Under the pieces are notes generated by a model that was given only the letters and a program-made list of their open reading frames with translations, made no database searches and was not told the DNA's origin. 64,000 nucleotides of DNA from Streptomyces sp. DSM 15324 (GTDB taxonomy: Bacteria; Actinomycetota; Actinomycetes; Streptomycetales; Streptomycetaceae). Where the stretch lies: assembly GCF_001514285.1 (NCBI RefSeq), contig NZ_KQ949038.1, positions 1 through 64,000 of the forward strand, read 5' to 3'. Within the stretch, counting starts at the first letter, position 1; each line of letters starts with the position of its first letter. This document shows positions 42,731-51,372 of the stretch, in pieces. The translations under genes and the position numbers were made by a program.

Positions 42731-43741
42731 TCACACCATGCAGGAGCGCTCGCGCAACGAGCCGGACGACTCGGCGAGTCGGCTGTGCCCCACGGCCAGC
42801 ACCCGCCGACGGCGCCGATCGGCTCCACCGGCACCGTCGGCGAACGGGGCCGCAGCGGGCTGAGCGTGGTGATCCAGCCACTGCGCCAGCTCGTCCCAGC
42901 CGTCCACGTCCTCCAGCCCCCAGCCGGCCATCAGCTGCTGCACTTCCCCCACCCACACCGCCCGCGCGGCACGCGTGCGCTCGCCGCGCTGCTCGTAGCG
43001 CAGCATCTCCCGCGCCAGCTGGACGGCCTCCGGATAGATCACCAGTGGGCCGGTGCGCAGCTCCCGCGCCTCCAGGCCCACCCTCCAGGCTCGCTGCGTC
43101 CAGCTCCACAGGTCCGGCGTACGCTCCCACCAGCGCGCCACCACCTGGAAGCCGTCGGCGAACAGCTCCGCTCCCGCCGCGCCGAAGCGGCCCTCCAGCC
43201 GCAACCGATCGGCGTGCGCACGCACCACCTCCGGCAGCCCCTCCAGCCGCACCACGTGCGGGTCCTGGCCGCGGTGGTCGTCCGTGAATCGCCGGTGACG
43301 CAGGCACACCCGCCACTGGTCCGGCCACACCAGCCACGCCGCCTCACGCACGCCCCGGGCAAGGGCGCACAGGTCGCAGCAACGCACCACATGCCCCTCC
43401 CGCACCTCGAACGGCCACTGCCAGCGCGCCGGATCATCTCCCGGCAGCAGAAAACGGTCCTGGAGGTTGGTCAGGGCCAACTGCAACCGGTGCGGCGCCC
43501 GGCCGGACAGCACCGCCAGATGATCCAGTGCCGCCCGGTTGACATACAGCTCCGCCAGGGCCGGCAGACGCGGACTGACCGGTTGGCGGCCCGTACCCAC
43601 CCGGTCCAAAAGATCCCCGAGCTCCAACTCGTGGGCGTGCGCCAGGCGATTGACGAACGAGCCGGTCGACTCGTCGGCCAGGCGCGGCACGGGGACCCGC
43701 AGCCGCAGGCGCGGTCCCCATACGCCCGCCCTGTCTGCCAT
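42731..43741 (-). CDS. TniQ family target-selection protein (module 2)
   Basis: 336 aa. The N-terminal TniQ signature is VPVPRLADESTGSFVNRLAHAH, and a zinc ribbon follows (CDLCALARG ... WRVCLRHRRFTDD); the C-terminal helical domain is shorter than in the 4340-5734 TniQ. It would choose the insertion site for module 2. ATG 43741 follows GGGAGGTGTG; the frame opens at 43852 as shadow. It has its own promoter region, shared divergently with the HA helicase at 43977. Confidence 0.87.
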   Translation of the reverse strand: MADRAGVWGPRLRLRVPVPRLADESTGSFVNRLAHAHELELGDLLDRVGTGRQPVSPRLPALAELYVNRAALDHLAVLSGRAPHRLQLALTNLQDRFLLPGDDPARWQWPFEVREGHVVRCCDLCALARGVREAAWLVWPDQWRVCLRHRRFTDDHRGQDPHVVRLEGLPEVVRAHADRLRLEGRFGAAGAELFADGFQVVARWWERTPDLWSWTQRAWRVGLEARELRTGPLVIYPEAVQLAREMLRYEQRGERTRAARAVWVGEVQQLMAGWGLEDVDGWDELAQWLDHHAQPAAAPFADGAGGADRRRRRVLAVGHSRLAESSGSLRERSCMV

Positions 43742-43867
43742 CACACCTCCCACGCCACCCACCAGGACCGCACGCGCCGCAGACCGGCCGCATGCCGCCC
43801 GGTCGGACCCTGCGTGCAACGAAACCTCCGCATCACAGTCCCGACCGCGCACGGCCGCAAGTCCCAG

Positions 43868-43883
43868 TCACCCGTTCGAGTGA
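43868..43883. promoter_or_regulatory. Second copy of the 16-bp operator, tniQ2/helicase divergent promoter
   Basis: TCACCCGTTCGAGTGA is the reverse complement of 42652-42667. It sits 127 bp before the tniQ2 start and 94 bp before the helicase ATG, so one regulator could control tniQ2, tnsABC2 and the helicase together. Confidence 0.6.
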
Positions 43884-43976
43884 AGTGCGGGCGTCTGCGC
43901 ACTGCAGGACGGCAGGCCCCCCTTCCACCCTCGAAGGGAGTCCTGACTGCCTCAAAAACCCGAAAGGAGCACGGCT

Positions 43977-46295
43977 ATGGCCGAGTTACTCCGGTTGCGC
44001 ACCCCACTGCGCCCGTTCCAGCAGCAGGCGGTCGACAACTGCGTCACCGAGTTCCTCCTCGGCGCGCCCCGCTGCCGCATCGACTCCCCGTGCGGCAGCG
44101 GCAAGACCTTCATCGCCCTCAACGTTGTGCACCACATGGCGCCCACAGGCACCTCCGTGAACGTCGTGCCCACGCTGGAACTGCTCGAGCAGACCGCACG
44201 CGAGTGGCACAAAGAAGGCCGCCCCGGCCGATACCTCGCCCTCAGCGGAGATCCGGACCTGCCCAAGGACCCGGCTCTGCGCGGCATCCTGACCGCCGTC
44301 ACCACCCCCGCCGCACTCGCCGCAGAGATCTCCCAGGCCGACGGCCCGGTCAGCGTCTTCGCGACCTACCACTCGCTGCGAAAGATCGCCGACGCCCACC
44401 GGCTGTTCCACATGCCGCCCTGGGACGTGCTCGTCTGCGACGAGGCCCACCGCACGGCCGGCAACCTCGCCAAACCCTGGGCGCTGCTGCTGAACAGCCA
44501 GCAGATCTTCGCCCACCACCGGCTCTTCGTCACCGCAACCCCCCGCAACTTCGAGTCCAGCCCGGGCCAGGACCTCCCAGTCAACATCGAAGTCGCGTCG
44601 ATGGACGACCTGAACCTCTACGGGCCGGTCGTCTTCCGCCTCTCCCTGGCCGACGCCATCGACCAGGGGCTGCTGGCCGACTACCGCATCGTCGCCATCG
44701 AGGTGGAAGACGCCGACCTGCGCGCCATCCTCAACCGCAATCCGATGCTCGCCGCCGACTCCGAAGGCCTACGCATGGCGGCCGCTGAGGTCGCCCTGCT
44801 GCGCGCCATGCACGACTACGACCTACGACGCGTCCTGGTCTTCTCCCCTCGGATCAAAGCCGCCGAGGTCTTCGCCGAGACCCTCCCCGAGACAGCTGCC
44901 CTGATGCCCAAGCGGATGCAGGGCCCGCTCCAGGTCGGCACCGTCAACTGCGAACAGAGCCGCTACGAGAGGCTCACCCAGGTCAGCGCCTTCAAAGAAG
45001 CATCCCTGACCTCCAGCGACAAAAAGCCACTGCGGGCCGTCCTGACCAACTGCATGATCTTCGCCGAAGGCGTCGACGTCCCCGCCATCGACTCCGTCCT
45101 GTTCACCAGCCCCAAGACCAGCACCTACCAGATCGTCCAGGCCGTCGGCCGGGCCCTGCGCCCGCTGCCCGGCCAGACCAAAGTCGCCCACATCATCATC
45201 CCCGTCTACAAGGCCCCCGGCCAGGACCTCGCCGACGCCGCGAAAGGCACCCGCTTCTACCTGCTGCAACAGGTCCTGTCCGCCCTCAAGCTCTACGACG
45301 AGCATGTCTTCCACCGCGTCTTCTACCTCCGCCACCCAAAGCCCACCGACCCCCTGCACCCGGTGGCGCGCCCCGAACGCGCCGACGAACTCATCCCCCT
45401 GCTCAGCCTGTACGCCGAAGACCCCCACAACAGCATCTGGGAACTCGGCCTCGAAAGCGCACGGCGCTACCGCGAACAACACGGCCACCTGAAGGTCCCC
45501 AGCAGCTACTGCGGCCCCGACCGCTTCTATCTCGGCTGGTGGCTGGGCAACCAGCGCTCCCTGCGCATGAACCACAGCCTCAAACCCGAACGCATCGAAG
45601 CCCTCGACGCGCTGGGCATGATCTGGGAACACCCCCGCACCAGCATCGAGCACCGGCTGGACATCGCCCGCGCCTACCACGCCCAGCACGGCCACCTCGC
45701 GCCCGTCCCGGGGGAACGCTTCCGGGGCATGGACTTCGGCCGCTGGATCAACACATGCCGCAACAAGGCCCGCCGGGGGCAACTGCCCTACTGCTACCAG
45801 CGGGCCCTCACCGAGATCAACCCCTGGTGGAACGCCGGCTGGGACAAGCACGGCCACTGGCGGCGCATCTACGCACGCGCTCTCGCAGCCGCCCGCCGCG
45901 GCGAACTGACATTTCCCGACCTCGCCCCCGACAGCGACGACCGACCGCTGGAGCATTGGCTCGACAAGCAACTCCAAGTCCTGCCCAGCCTCAGCTCCGC
46001 TCAGCACAACCTCCTCGGTGCCCTGCCGCTCCACCACCCGCTCGCCCTGCTGCTGCGTCCGCCTCGTAGCCAGAGCGAACGCGCCTTCGCCCATGGCCTG
46101 CGCCACGCCCACGCCTACTGGCGCGCTCATCAGCACCTCAACGTCCCCTACGACCAGGTCGTCTGGGACCGCGGCAGCTCCTTCCGCCTCGGGGAATGGA
46201 TCTCTGACAAACGTCTGCGGCCCTACCGTCTGACCCGCGAACAGCTCGACGCTCTCGAAGCACTCGACATGCGATGGACGCGAACGCTGGCATAA
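43977..46295 (+). CDS. SF2 DEAD/DEAH-box helicase with C-terminal HA repeats
   Basis: 772 aa. The helicase core spans ~1-470: Walker A SPCGSGKTFIALNVV, CDEAHRT (motif II, DEAH), VTATPRNF (motif III), LVFSPRIKAAEVF, and QAVGRALRPLPGQTK (motif VI). Residues ~490-770 hold at least three HA modules (ARRYREQHGHLKVP...GWWLGNQR; ARAYHAQHGHLAP...GRWINTCR...INPWWNAGW; AHAYWRAHQHLNVP...RLGEWISDKR). ATG 43977 follows AAAGGAGCACGGCT, a clear ribosome site. It is divergent from tniQ2 with a shared palindrome upstream, suggesting a role linked to module 2. Confidence 0.9.
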   Translation: MAELLRLRTPLRPFQQQAVDNCVTEFLLGAPRCRIDSPCGSGKTFIALNVVHHMAPTGTSVNVVPTLELLEQTAREWHKEGRPGRYLALSGDPDLPKDPALRGILTAVTTPAALAAEISQADGPVSVFATYHSLRKIADAHRLFHMPPWDVLVCDEAHRTAGNLAKPWALLLNSQQIFAHHRLFVTATPRNFESSPGQDLPVNIEVASMDDLNLYGPVVFRLSLADAIDQGLLADYRIVAIEVEDADLRAILNRNPMLAADSEGLRMAAAEVALLRAMHDYDLRRVLVFSPRIKAAEVFAETLPETAALMPKRMQGPLQVGTVNCEQSRYERLTQVSAFKEASLTSSDKKPLRAVLTNCMIFAEGVDVPAIDSVLFTSPKTSTYQIVQAVGRALRPLPGQTKVAHIIIPVYKAPGQDLADAAKGTRFYLLQQVLSALKLYDEHVFHRVFYLRHPKPTDPLHPVARPERADELIPLLSLYAEDPHNSIWELGLESARRYREQHGHLKVPSSYCGPDRFYLGWWLGNQRSLRMNHSLKPERIEALDALGMIWEHPRTSIEHRLDIARAYHAQHGHLAPVPGERFRGMDFGRWINTCRNKARRGQLPYCYQRALTEINPWWNAGWDKHGHWRRIYARALAAARRGELTFPDLAPDSDDRPLEHWLDKQLQVLPSLSSAQHNLLGALPLHHPLALLLRPPRSQSERAFAHGLRHAHAYWRAHQHLNVPYDQVVWDRGSSFRLGEWISDKRLRPYRLTREQLDALEALDMRWTRTLA

Positions 46296-46301
46296 ACCAG
46301 T

Positions 46302-46336
46302 CGCCCCCCAGGCAAACCGGGCACCCGTTGGGGGCG
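46302..46336 (+). terminator. Hairpin after the HA helicase
   Basis: CGCCCCC (46302-46308) and GGGGGCG (46330-46336) form a GC-rich 7-bp stem just past the stop at 46295. No U-tract is present. Confidence 0.4.
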
Positions 46337-46364
46337 CGGTAACGTATGGGTGGCTACGCCCGCT

Positions 46365-46757
46365 TCATCCGCGTCGATCACGCACAGCACCATGAATGAT
46401 CATGAGGTCGTGGGCGGACCACGCACCGTGGCAGGTGTCGCACACGGTCATGCGCCAGCCTCCCGGCACATCGTTGCGGGTACGGACGCCGCCGGGTGCG
46501 CCGCAGAACTCGCAGGTACGCACCGACTCCGCCTCTGCCGCAGCCACCGCGTCACGCAGCGAGGAACGGTCGGCCCCCTCTGCCTCCACCTGAACCCGCA
46601 ACCCGCCGAGCTTCTCCTTGAGGCCGGTGAGCACATAACCGGGGTCAAGCGTGCACAACTGGTGGTGCAGGCGGATCAGGAGCTCCTGCCAGCCCGGCCC
46701 CACCGCATGGGCGCGGGCAGGGATCTGCACCGGTGCCACCGCGCTCTGTTCGTCCAT
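46365..46757 (-). CDS. Small zinc-ribbon protein
   Basis: 130 aa. Two Cys pairs (CEFCGAPG ... VCDTCHG) form an obvious treble-clef or zinc-ribbon in the C-terminal half, preceded by a helical segment (LIRLHHQLCTLDPGYVL) and a Leu-rich stretch. Similar small proteins occur widely in Streptomyces without a known role. ATG 46757 follows GGTGGG; GTG 46775 is an alternative. It is convergent with the HA helicase. Confidence 0.65.
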   Translation of the reverse strand: MDEQSAVAPVQIPARAHAVGPGWQELLIRLHHQLCTLDPGYVLTGLKEKLGGLRVQVEAEGADRSSLRDAVAAAEAESVRTCEFCGAPGGVRTRNDVPGGWRMTVCDTCHGAWSAHDLMIIHGAVRDRRG

Positions 46758-47340
46758 CCCACCATCGTCCTGCACTCCGCCGGGGACCAGGCCTGCGGCA
46801 CACCCCGTGGGGATGCCTCCCCTCGCAAGACGAGAGGGCTTCCCGCTATGCCGGGCTGGCGTCGCGATGGACCAACCCCGGGCCGTAGGACGTTGGTGGC
46901 CCGGAAGGCGCCCAGCGCGTCGAGTGGCTGAGGACGGCGATGCGCGTGCAGGAGATGGCCCGGGCGAGGAAGGAGAACGTCGCGCGGGCTGTCCCGGCCA
47001 CCCTCTACGTCAGCGAGCGCACCGCCCACCGTCTGCTTCGGCAGGTCCCGGACTGGGACTGGTGCCGGTCCCGCCGATGGCGGCCACTGCCACCGGTAAA
47101 GAGTCCGCAGCCGCAGCGGAACCGCCGGGCGTGCCGCCGATGCTGTGGCGATGATCGCGGCTGCAGCGTGGTCCGAAAGGCTGGCGGCAGCGACCGTGCC
47201 GCGCCCGCGACGGGGGCGTGCCGGTCATGACAGGAGAGCTTCGCCCGCCACTGGCCATGGCGATGAAACCTCGCCGATGACTGCTCAGGCTTCGTCGAGA
47301 GGAAGCCACGAAGTGTCCGGACGTCGGTGCGCCGTCCCCC
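46758..47340. other. Intergenic region before tap, no supported gene
   Basis: A short coding-like stretch at about 46920-47040 on the plus strand (reading VARAVPATLYVSERTAHRLLRQV) could be a fragment of a regulatory or integrase-type gene, but it has no start, no continuation and no match I can name. Nothing else is evident. Confidence 0.4.
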
Positions 47341-47355
47341 AACTCCACACAGTCA

Positions 47356-47387
47356 ATGTGTGTTTGGCGTGCGATCCGATGTGTGTT
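47356..47387 (+). promoter_or_regulatory. Paired 9-bp direct repeats upstream of tap
   Basis: ATGTGTGTT occurs at 47356-47364 and 47379-47387 (23-bp period, about two helical turns). TAGGGT at 47393-47398 could be the -10, 21 nt before the GTG of tap. The repeats straddle the likely -35 region and could be autoregulatory sites for Tap's own helix-turn-helix. Confidence 0.4.
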
Positions 47388-47419
47388 CCATGTAGGGTTG
47401 GGGGGTGGAGGTGACTCTC

Positions 47420-49522
47420 GTGTCTGATGAGCAGAACGGGCTCTTCGCATCGGTCGATGCCCTGCTGGAACAGGCGGCGGCCCCCGATGCCCTGCCGGCC
47501 CCCGCCGAACGCAAACGGCTGCGCGAGGCCGCAGGCCTGAGCCAGGACCAGGTCGCGAAGGCGCTGGATGTGCGACGCGAGACGGTGACCGGCTGGGAGG
47601 CAGGCCGTACCGACCCGCGCCCTCCCGCGCGGGCCGCCTACATCCGTCTCCTCGACGGCCTCGCTGACCGCTTCCCCGCTCCCCAGCCGCCCTCCGACTC
47701 GGTGCTAGAACCTCGTACCCGCCCATCCGCCATCTCGCAGCCGCATGCGCCCACATCGCCCGTCCTGCCCGCGGCAAGCCCGGCGACCCCGGTCCGGGCG
47801 GTGAGCGCGCGCCCGCCGGTGGCCAGGAAGACAGCGGCCACGCCTGCAGCGGACGCGCGCTTCGCCCACGGACCGCTCGCCGTCGTGGACGGCGACGGCG
47901 CGGCCTACTGCGCGGACGGCCTGGTGCTCGACTGCCCGCTGACCGACCTTCCGGCACTCGTCGACTGGGCGCTGGGCGAGGCGAAGCTGGGTGCTGCGCG
48001 CCTGCACCGCTCGGGCAAGGACACTGACCCGCTGATCGTGCTGACCACCTCTGCCGTTCAACGCCTTGGTCTGCCGACCGTGTTGGAGGACCGGCGTGGC
48101 CTGCGCCTGCCCGACGACCACCCGGCAATCAAGCAACTCACCACGTCTTGGTGGAAGCTGACGAAGCGGGGCTTCGGCCCGTGGGCGCGGGTCTACCGCA
48201 CGGCCGACGGCGCGCGCCGCCAGTGCGTGCAGTTCGCCGTCGTCCCCTGGGGTGCCCTCGACACCCGATCGTGGGGCACGGCCGACCAGCTGCCGCCGGC
48301 CGAACTCGCCCGCCTGCTGGGTACCTACGCCAGCCGCGTGCTCACCCCGTGCGGCTCCACCGCCGTCACCGGACTGGAACTGATGACCGCACTGCGCCCG
48401 CCCACCCGCGCGGTGAAGGACCCCGCCACCGGCAAGTGGGTGTCCGGCCCGATGCCCGGCTCACTGAGTGAACCGGTGGAGTGCGCCCCGCCCGAGGCCC
48501 CCGACGGGCATCCGGCCGTCGCCGCCCTGTATCCCCGCTTCCACCAGCGCACCCCCGACCAGGTGCTGGACGAAGAGGCCTACCAGTGGGCGAGGCCGCT
48601 GACCGACGAGGAATGCATGAAGCCCAACGTCGTCGGCATCGACGTCAACATGGCCTTCGCCGCGGCCGCCAACAGGCTGACCGTCGGCCTGTCCGCCCCC
48701 GTCCACGTCCACCGCCCGGTCTTCGACGCGAAACTGCCCGGCTCCTGGCTGGTCGACCTCTCCCACATCCGTCTCGACGAGCGACTGCCCAGCCCATTCA
48801 CCCCGCACGGCGAGCCGCCCCAGGGCCCGGCCTGGTACGCGACCCCCACCGTCGCCTACGCCGTCGAACTCGGCTACCCGGTCACCCCTATCGAGGCCTA
48901 CCTGCGCTACGAGCACGGCCCCTACCTGGACGCCTGGTACACCCGGCTGCGCGACGCCTACATCGCCACCATGGCCGATCTCGGCATCACCCCGGGCATG
49001 CCCGAGGAACAGTTCCTCGCCGCGATGGCCACCCACCAGCACACCGATCCCGTCCTTGCCGCAGTGCTCAGCGCCATCAAGGCCACCGTCAAGGGCGGTA
49101 TCGGCAAACTGCGCGAGCGGGCCCGCAGCGGCGGCTGGCGGCCGGGCGAGCCCTGGCCCGCCCTCGCCCGCCCGACCTGGCGCCCCGACATCCGCGCCGC
49201 CGTCATCGCCAGCGCCCGCACCAACATGCACCGCAAGATGCTCAAGCTCGCCCACCACGCCGGCCTGTACCCGGTCGCGATCCTCTCCGACTGCGCCGTC
49301 TACGCCTCCGACGGCCCCAGCCCCCTCGACTTCCTTCCCTACCAGGACGGCAAGCCGCTGCCCGGAGGCTTCCGACTCGGCGTCTCACCCGGGATGGTCA
49401 AACACGAGGGCACCCAGAGCGTGCTGTGGGCCGAGGGCCTGCTCGAGGAGCACGGCCCGGACGTGAACATCGCCCGGCACATCAAGACCGGCACCGTCTC
49501 CGGCCAGGACGAGGGGGAGTAG
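47420..49522 (+). CDS. tap: Telomere-associated protein Tap
   Basis: 700 aa, close to the ~740 aa usual for Streptomyces Tap. An N-terminal XRE-like HTH (LREAAGLSQDQVAKALDVRRETVTGWEAG, residues ~35-63) is followed by a Pro/Ala linker and a long conserved region (VVGIDVNMAFAAAANRLTVG, then KATVKGGIGKLRERARSGGW). Tap binds the 3' telomere overhang of linear replicons and positions Tpg for end patching. GTG 47420 is preferred to 47405 because GGAGGTGA sits 5 nt upstream. The next gene is tpg, giving the classic tap-tpg operon. Confidence 0.93.
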   Translation: MSDEQNGLFASVDALLEQAAAPDALPAPAERKRLREAAGLSQDQVAKALDVRRETVTGWEAGRTDPRPPARAAYIRLLDGLADRFPAPQPPSDSVLEPRTRPSAISQPHAPTSPVLPAASPATPVRAVSARPPVARKTAATPAADARFAHGPLAVVDGDGAAYCADGLVLDCPLTDLPALVDWALGEAKLGAARLHRSGKDTDPLIVLTTSAVQRLGLPTVLEDRRGLRLPDDHPAIKQLTTSWWKLTKRGFGPWARVYRTADGARRQCVQFAVVPWGALDTRSWGTADQLPPAELARLLGTYASRVLTPCGSTAVTGLELMTALRPPTRAVKDPATGKWVSGPMPGSLSEPVECAPPEAPDGHPAVAALYPRFHQRTPDQVLDEEAYQWARPLTDEECMKPNVVGIDVNMAFAAAANRLTVGLSAPVHVHRPVFDAKLPGSWLVDLSHIRLDERLPSPFTPHGEPPQGPAWYATPTVAYAVELGYPVTPIEAYLRYEHGPYLDAWYTRLRDAYIATMADLGITPGMPEEQFLAAMATHQHTDPVLAAVLSAIKATVKGGIGKLRERARSGGWRPGEPWPALARPTWRPDIRAAVIASARTNMHRKMLKLAHHAGLYPVAILSDCAVYASDGPSPLDFLPYQDGKPLPGGFRLGVSPGMVKHEGTQSVLWAEGLLEEHGPDVNIARHIKTGTVSGQDEGE

Positions 49523-49528
49523 GCACCG

Positions 49529-50083
49529 ATGGGCATCCTCACCGACAGCCTCGACAAGGCCGACGCCGCACACTTCACCCGCCCCCTGCCGAAGTCGGCC
49601 CAGAAGCAGATGCAATACCTGGTCAAGCAGACCAAGGGCACCAAGGCCGCAGCAGACCTGCTCGGCGTCACCCAGCGCACCGTCGAGCGCTACCTCACCG
49701 GACAGCTCAAGCAGCCCCGCCGCGACCTCGCGGACCGGCTCGCCGACGAGGTCCGCAAGCGGTGGCAGCCCCGCGTGCGCGAGAGGGCAAAAAAACAGGC
49801 CGCCACGACCGGCGGCATCGTCATCGACACCCGGGCACGCTTCGGATTCACCGCCGCCCCGGGCACCACCGACGACCCGCGTCTGCGGCCCATCACCCAG
49901 GGCCTGCCGCCTGCTTACGCCGCACGGCTCTTCGACGCACATGCCGCCGGAGCCGCCGAGCAACAGCTCCAGGACATCGTGGCCGAAGGGCTCCAGGAGA
50001 TCTACTTCAAGGACCGCGGACGGCGCGCGCACGGCCTGCTGGTCGACTTCACCGACATCGACTACCTCGACGTCGACTACTGA
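49529..50083 (+). CDS. tpg: Telomere terminal protein Tpg
   Basis: 184 aa, exactly the family size. It begins MGILTDSLDKADAAHFTRP and contains the HTH-like KGTKAAADLLGVTQRTVERYL and the conserved core GIVIDTRARFGFTAAPGTTD, ending in LVDFTDIDYLDVDY. Tpg attaches covalently to telomere 5' ends and primes end replication together with Tap. ATG 49529 follows GAGGGGGAGTAGGCACCG, 6 nt after the tap stop. Its presence shows the replicon (or an integrated plasmid) is linear. Confidence 0.95.
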   Translation: MGILTDSLDKADAAHFTRPLPKSAQKQMQYLVKQTKGTKAAADLLGVTQRTVERYLTGQLKQPRRDLADRLADEVRKRWQPRVRERAKKQAATTGGIVIDTRARFGFTAAPGTTDDPRLRPITQGLPPAYAARLFDAHAAGAAEQQLQDIVAEGLQEIYFKDRGRRAHGLLVDFTDIDYLDVDY

Positions 50084-50518
50084 CAGGGCGGTGTTCCTTC
50101 CGCGCGCCCCGGCATCTGCGCCTGAGTGCTCGATCAACTGTGCGTGGCAGACGGCCGGGTACGTCCCCGCTGGCCGGCTCAGGGGAGTTCCTCCCCGTAC
50201 CGGGCGAGCACCACGCGGAGCGCGTGGGCCCTGGCGTCGCCGCGACCCTGCAGGCGGTTTTTCCGGGGGCGCTTCCACCGGGTGAGCCTCTGCTCCTGCT
50301 CACTGCCGAAGGTCAGGCTCGGCCGTAGGTGGCCGGCGTCTGTGCCGAAGTCCGTGAGCTGCTGGAACATTGCCTCCCCCTGATCGCCTCGCTGGCTCAG
50401 TTGGGCGCCTGCGCACGGGTTCTCGCAGGCGAGCAGGGATGCTCTGAGCCGTTCTCGACGAGCCGAGTGGCAGAGAGCCTTGAAAAGTGTGCGTCACGCT
50501 GGAGGGCCTGGCACAGCT
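50084..50518. other. Intergenic region after tpg
   Basis: About 435 bp between convergent tpg and the 50519 gene. I see no gene, no clear terminator and no telomere-like palindrome cluster here. Confidence 0.5.
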
Positions 50519-51169
50519 TCAGCTGTCGGTGCCTTCGGGCTTCTCCTCGGCCTGGGGCGCAACTGCCGGCTCCGGCGCGTCGGGCGCGGTGTAGAAGACG
50601 GAGGAGCCCTGCTTGGTGCGCTGAGCCTGGCTCTTGGCCACGAGTCCTTCGAGGGTGACGCGTACGACCTTGGTCTTGATGCCGCGTTCGGGATGGGCCT
50701 GGTCGAGCGTGGCGGAGATTTCCGCGGCGGAGCGCGGTTCGCTCTGCTCGGTGAGGTGGCGGCGGATGAGTTCTACCAGGGTGGGCTGGGTTGTCTTGGC
50801 AGCAGGTGCGGTCTTGGCGGCGGGCTTCTTGGCGGCTGGCTTTCTGGCCGCCGGGCTTGCCTGCGCGGCGGTGGCCTTCCTCGCCCTCCGCCTGCCGCTC
50901 GGTTCGGCGCTGGGGTTCTGCCGGGGGGAGGGCACTGCGGTGCTCTCGGGCGTGACTGCCGACTCGGCTGGTGCTTTGGTGATGCCGAGCGCCTGCTGCA
51001 CGTTCACCAGCACGGTGTGGTCCTGCTGCAGGGCGGTCAACTGCTCTTGCAGGGCCGTGATTTCCGCACCGACGCGTTCCTGTTCCTTGAGATTGTGTTC
51101 GAGGTCGTCGGTCACCCGGGCGATGTACTGCGATGTCAGTTCGGTAGTGCTGGTCGTGCTCTCGGACAT
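50519..51169 (-). CDS. Coiled-coil protein with Lys/Ala linker and winged-helix end
   Basis: 216 aa. Residues ~10-65 form a coiled coil (YIARVTDDLEHNLKEQERVG ... LQEQLTALQQDHTVLVNVQ). Residues ~95-135 are a histone-H1-like Ala/Lys/Pro linker (AARKPAAKKPAAKTAPAAK). The end (LVELIRRHLTEQSEPRSAAE ... VVRVTLEGLVAKSQAQR) resembles a winged helix. This suggests a DNA-organising or plasmid-maintenance protein; no family name is assigned. ATG 51169 follows AGGAAAGG; the larger open frame above it is shadow. Confidence 0.75.
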   Translation of the reverse strand: MSESTTSTTELTSQYIARVTDDLEHNLKEQERVGAEITALQEQLTALQQDHTVLVNVQQALGITKAPAESAVTPESTAVPSPRQNPSAEPSGRRRARKATAAQASPAARKPAAKKPAAKTAPAAKTTQPTLVELIRRHLTEQSEPRSAAEISATLDQAHPERGIKTKVVRVTLEGLVAKSQAQRTKQGSSVFYTAPDAPEPAVAPQAEEKPEGTDS

Positions 51170-51372
51170 GGTGCTTGACCTTTCCTCGTGTGCGGCCGTG
51201 AGGGTGGCGTCTGTGGGCCGTTCCTGACCGGGCAGCGTTCCTGGCGGCCAGTGCCGACGGTGCCGCAGAACGGATGCCACCGCTGCAACAACGTGCCTTG
51301 GCGTAGTGATGGTACGGACCGGCGGAGCCGGTTGTTCCCTCTCAGGCGACCTTTCTCGGCCCGAGGCCGGCC

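Noticed and set aside
46920..47230. Small plus-strand frame reading like a regulator fragment
   Set aside because: No start signal, loses coding character after ~40 residues and matches nothing I can name.
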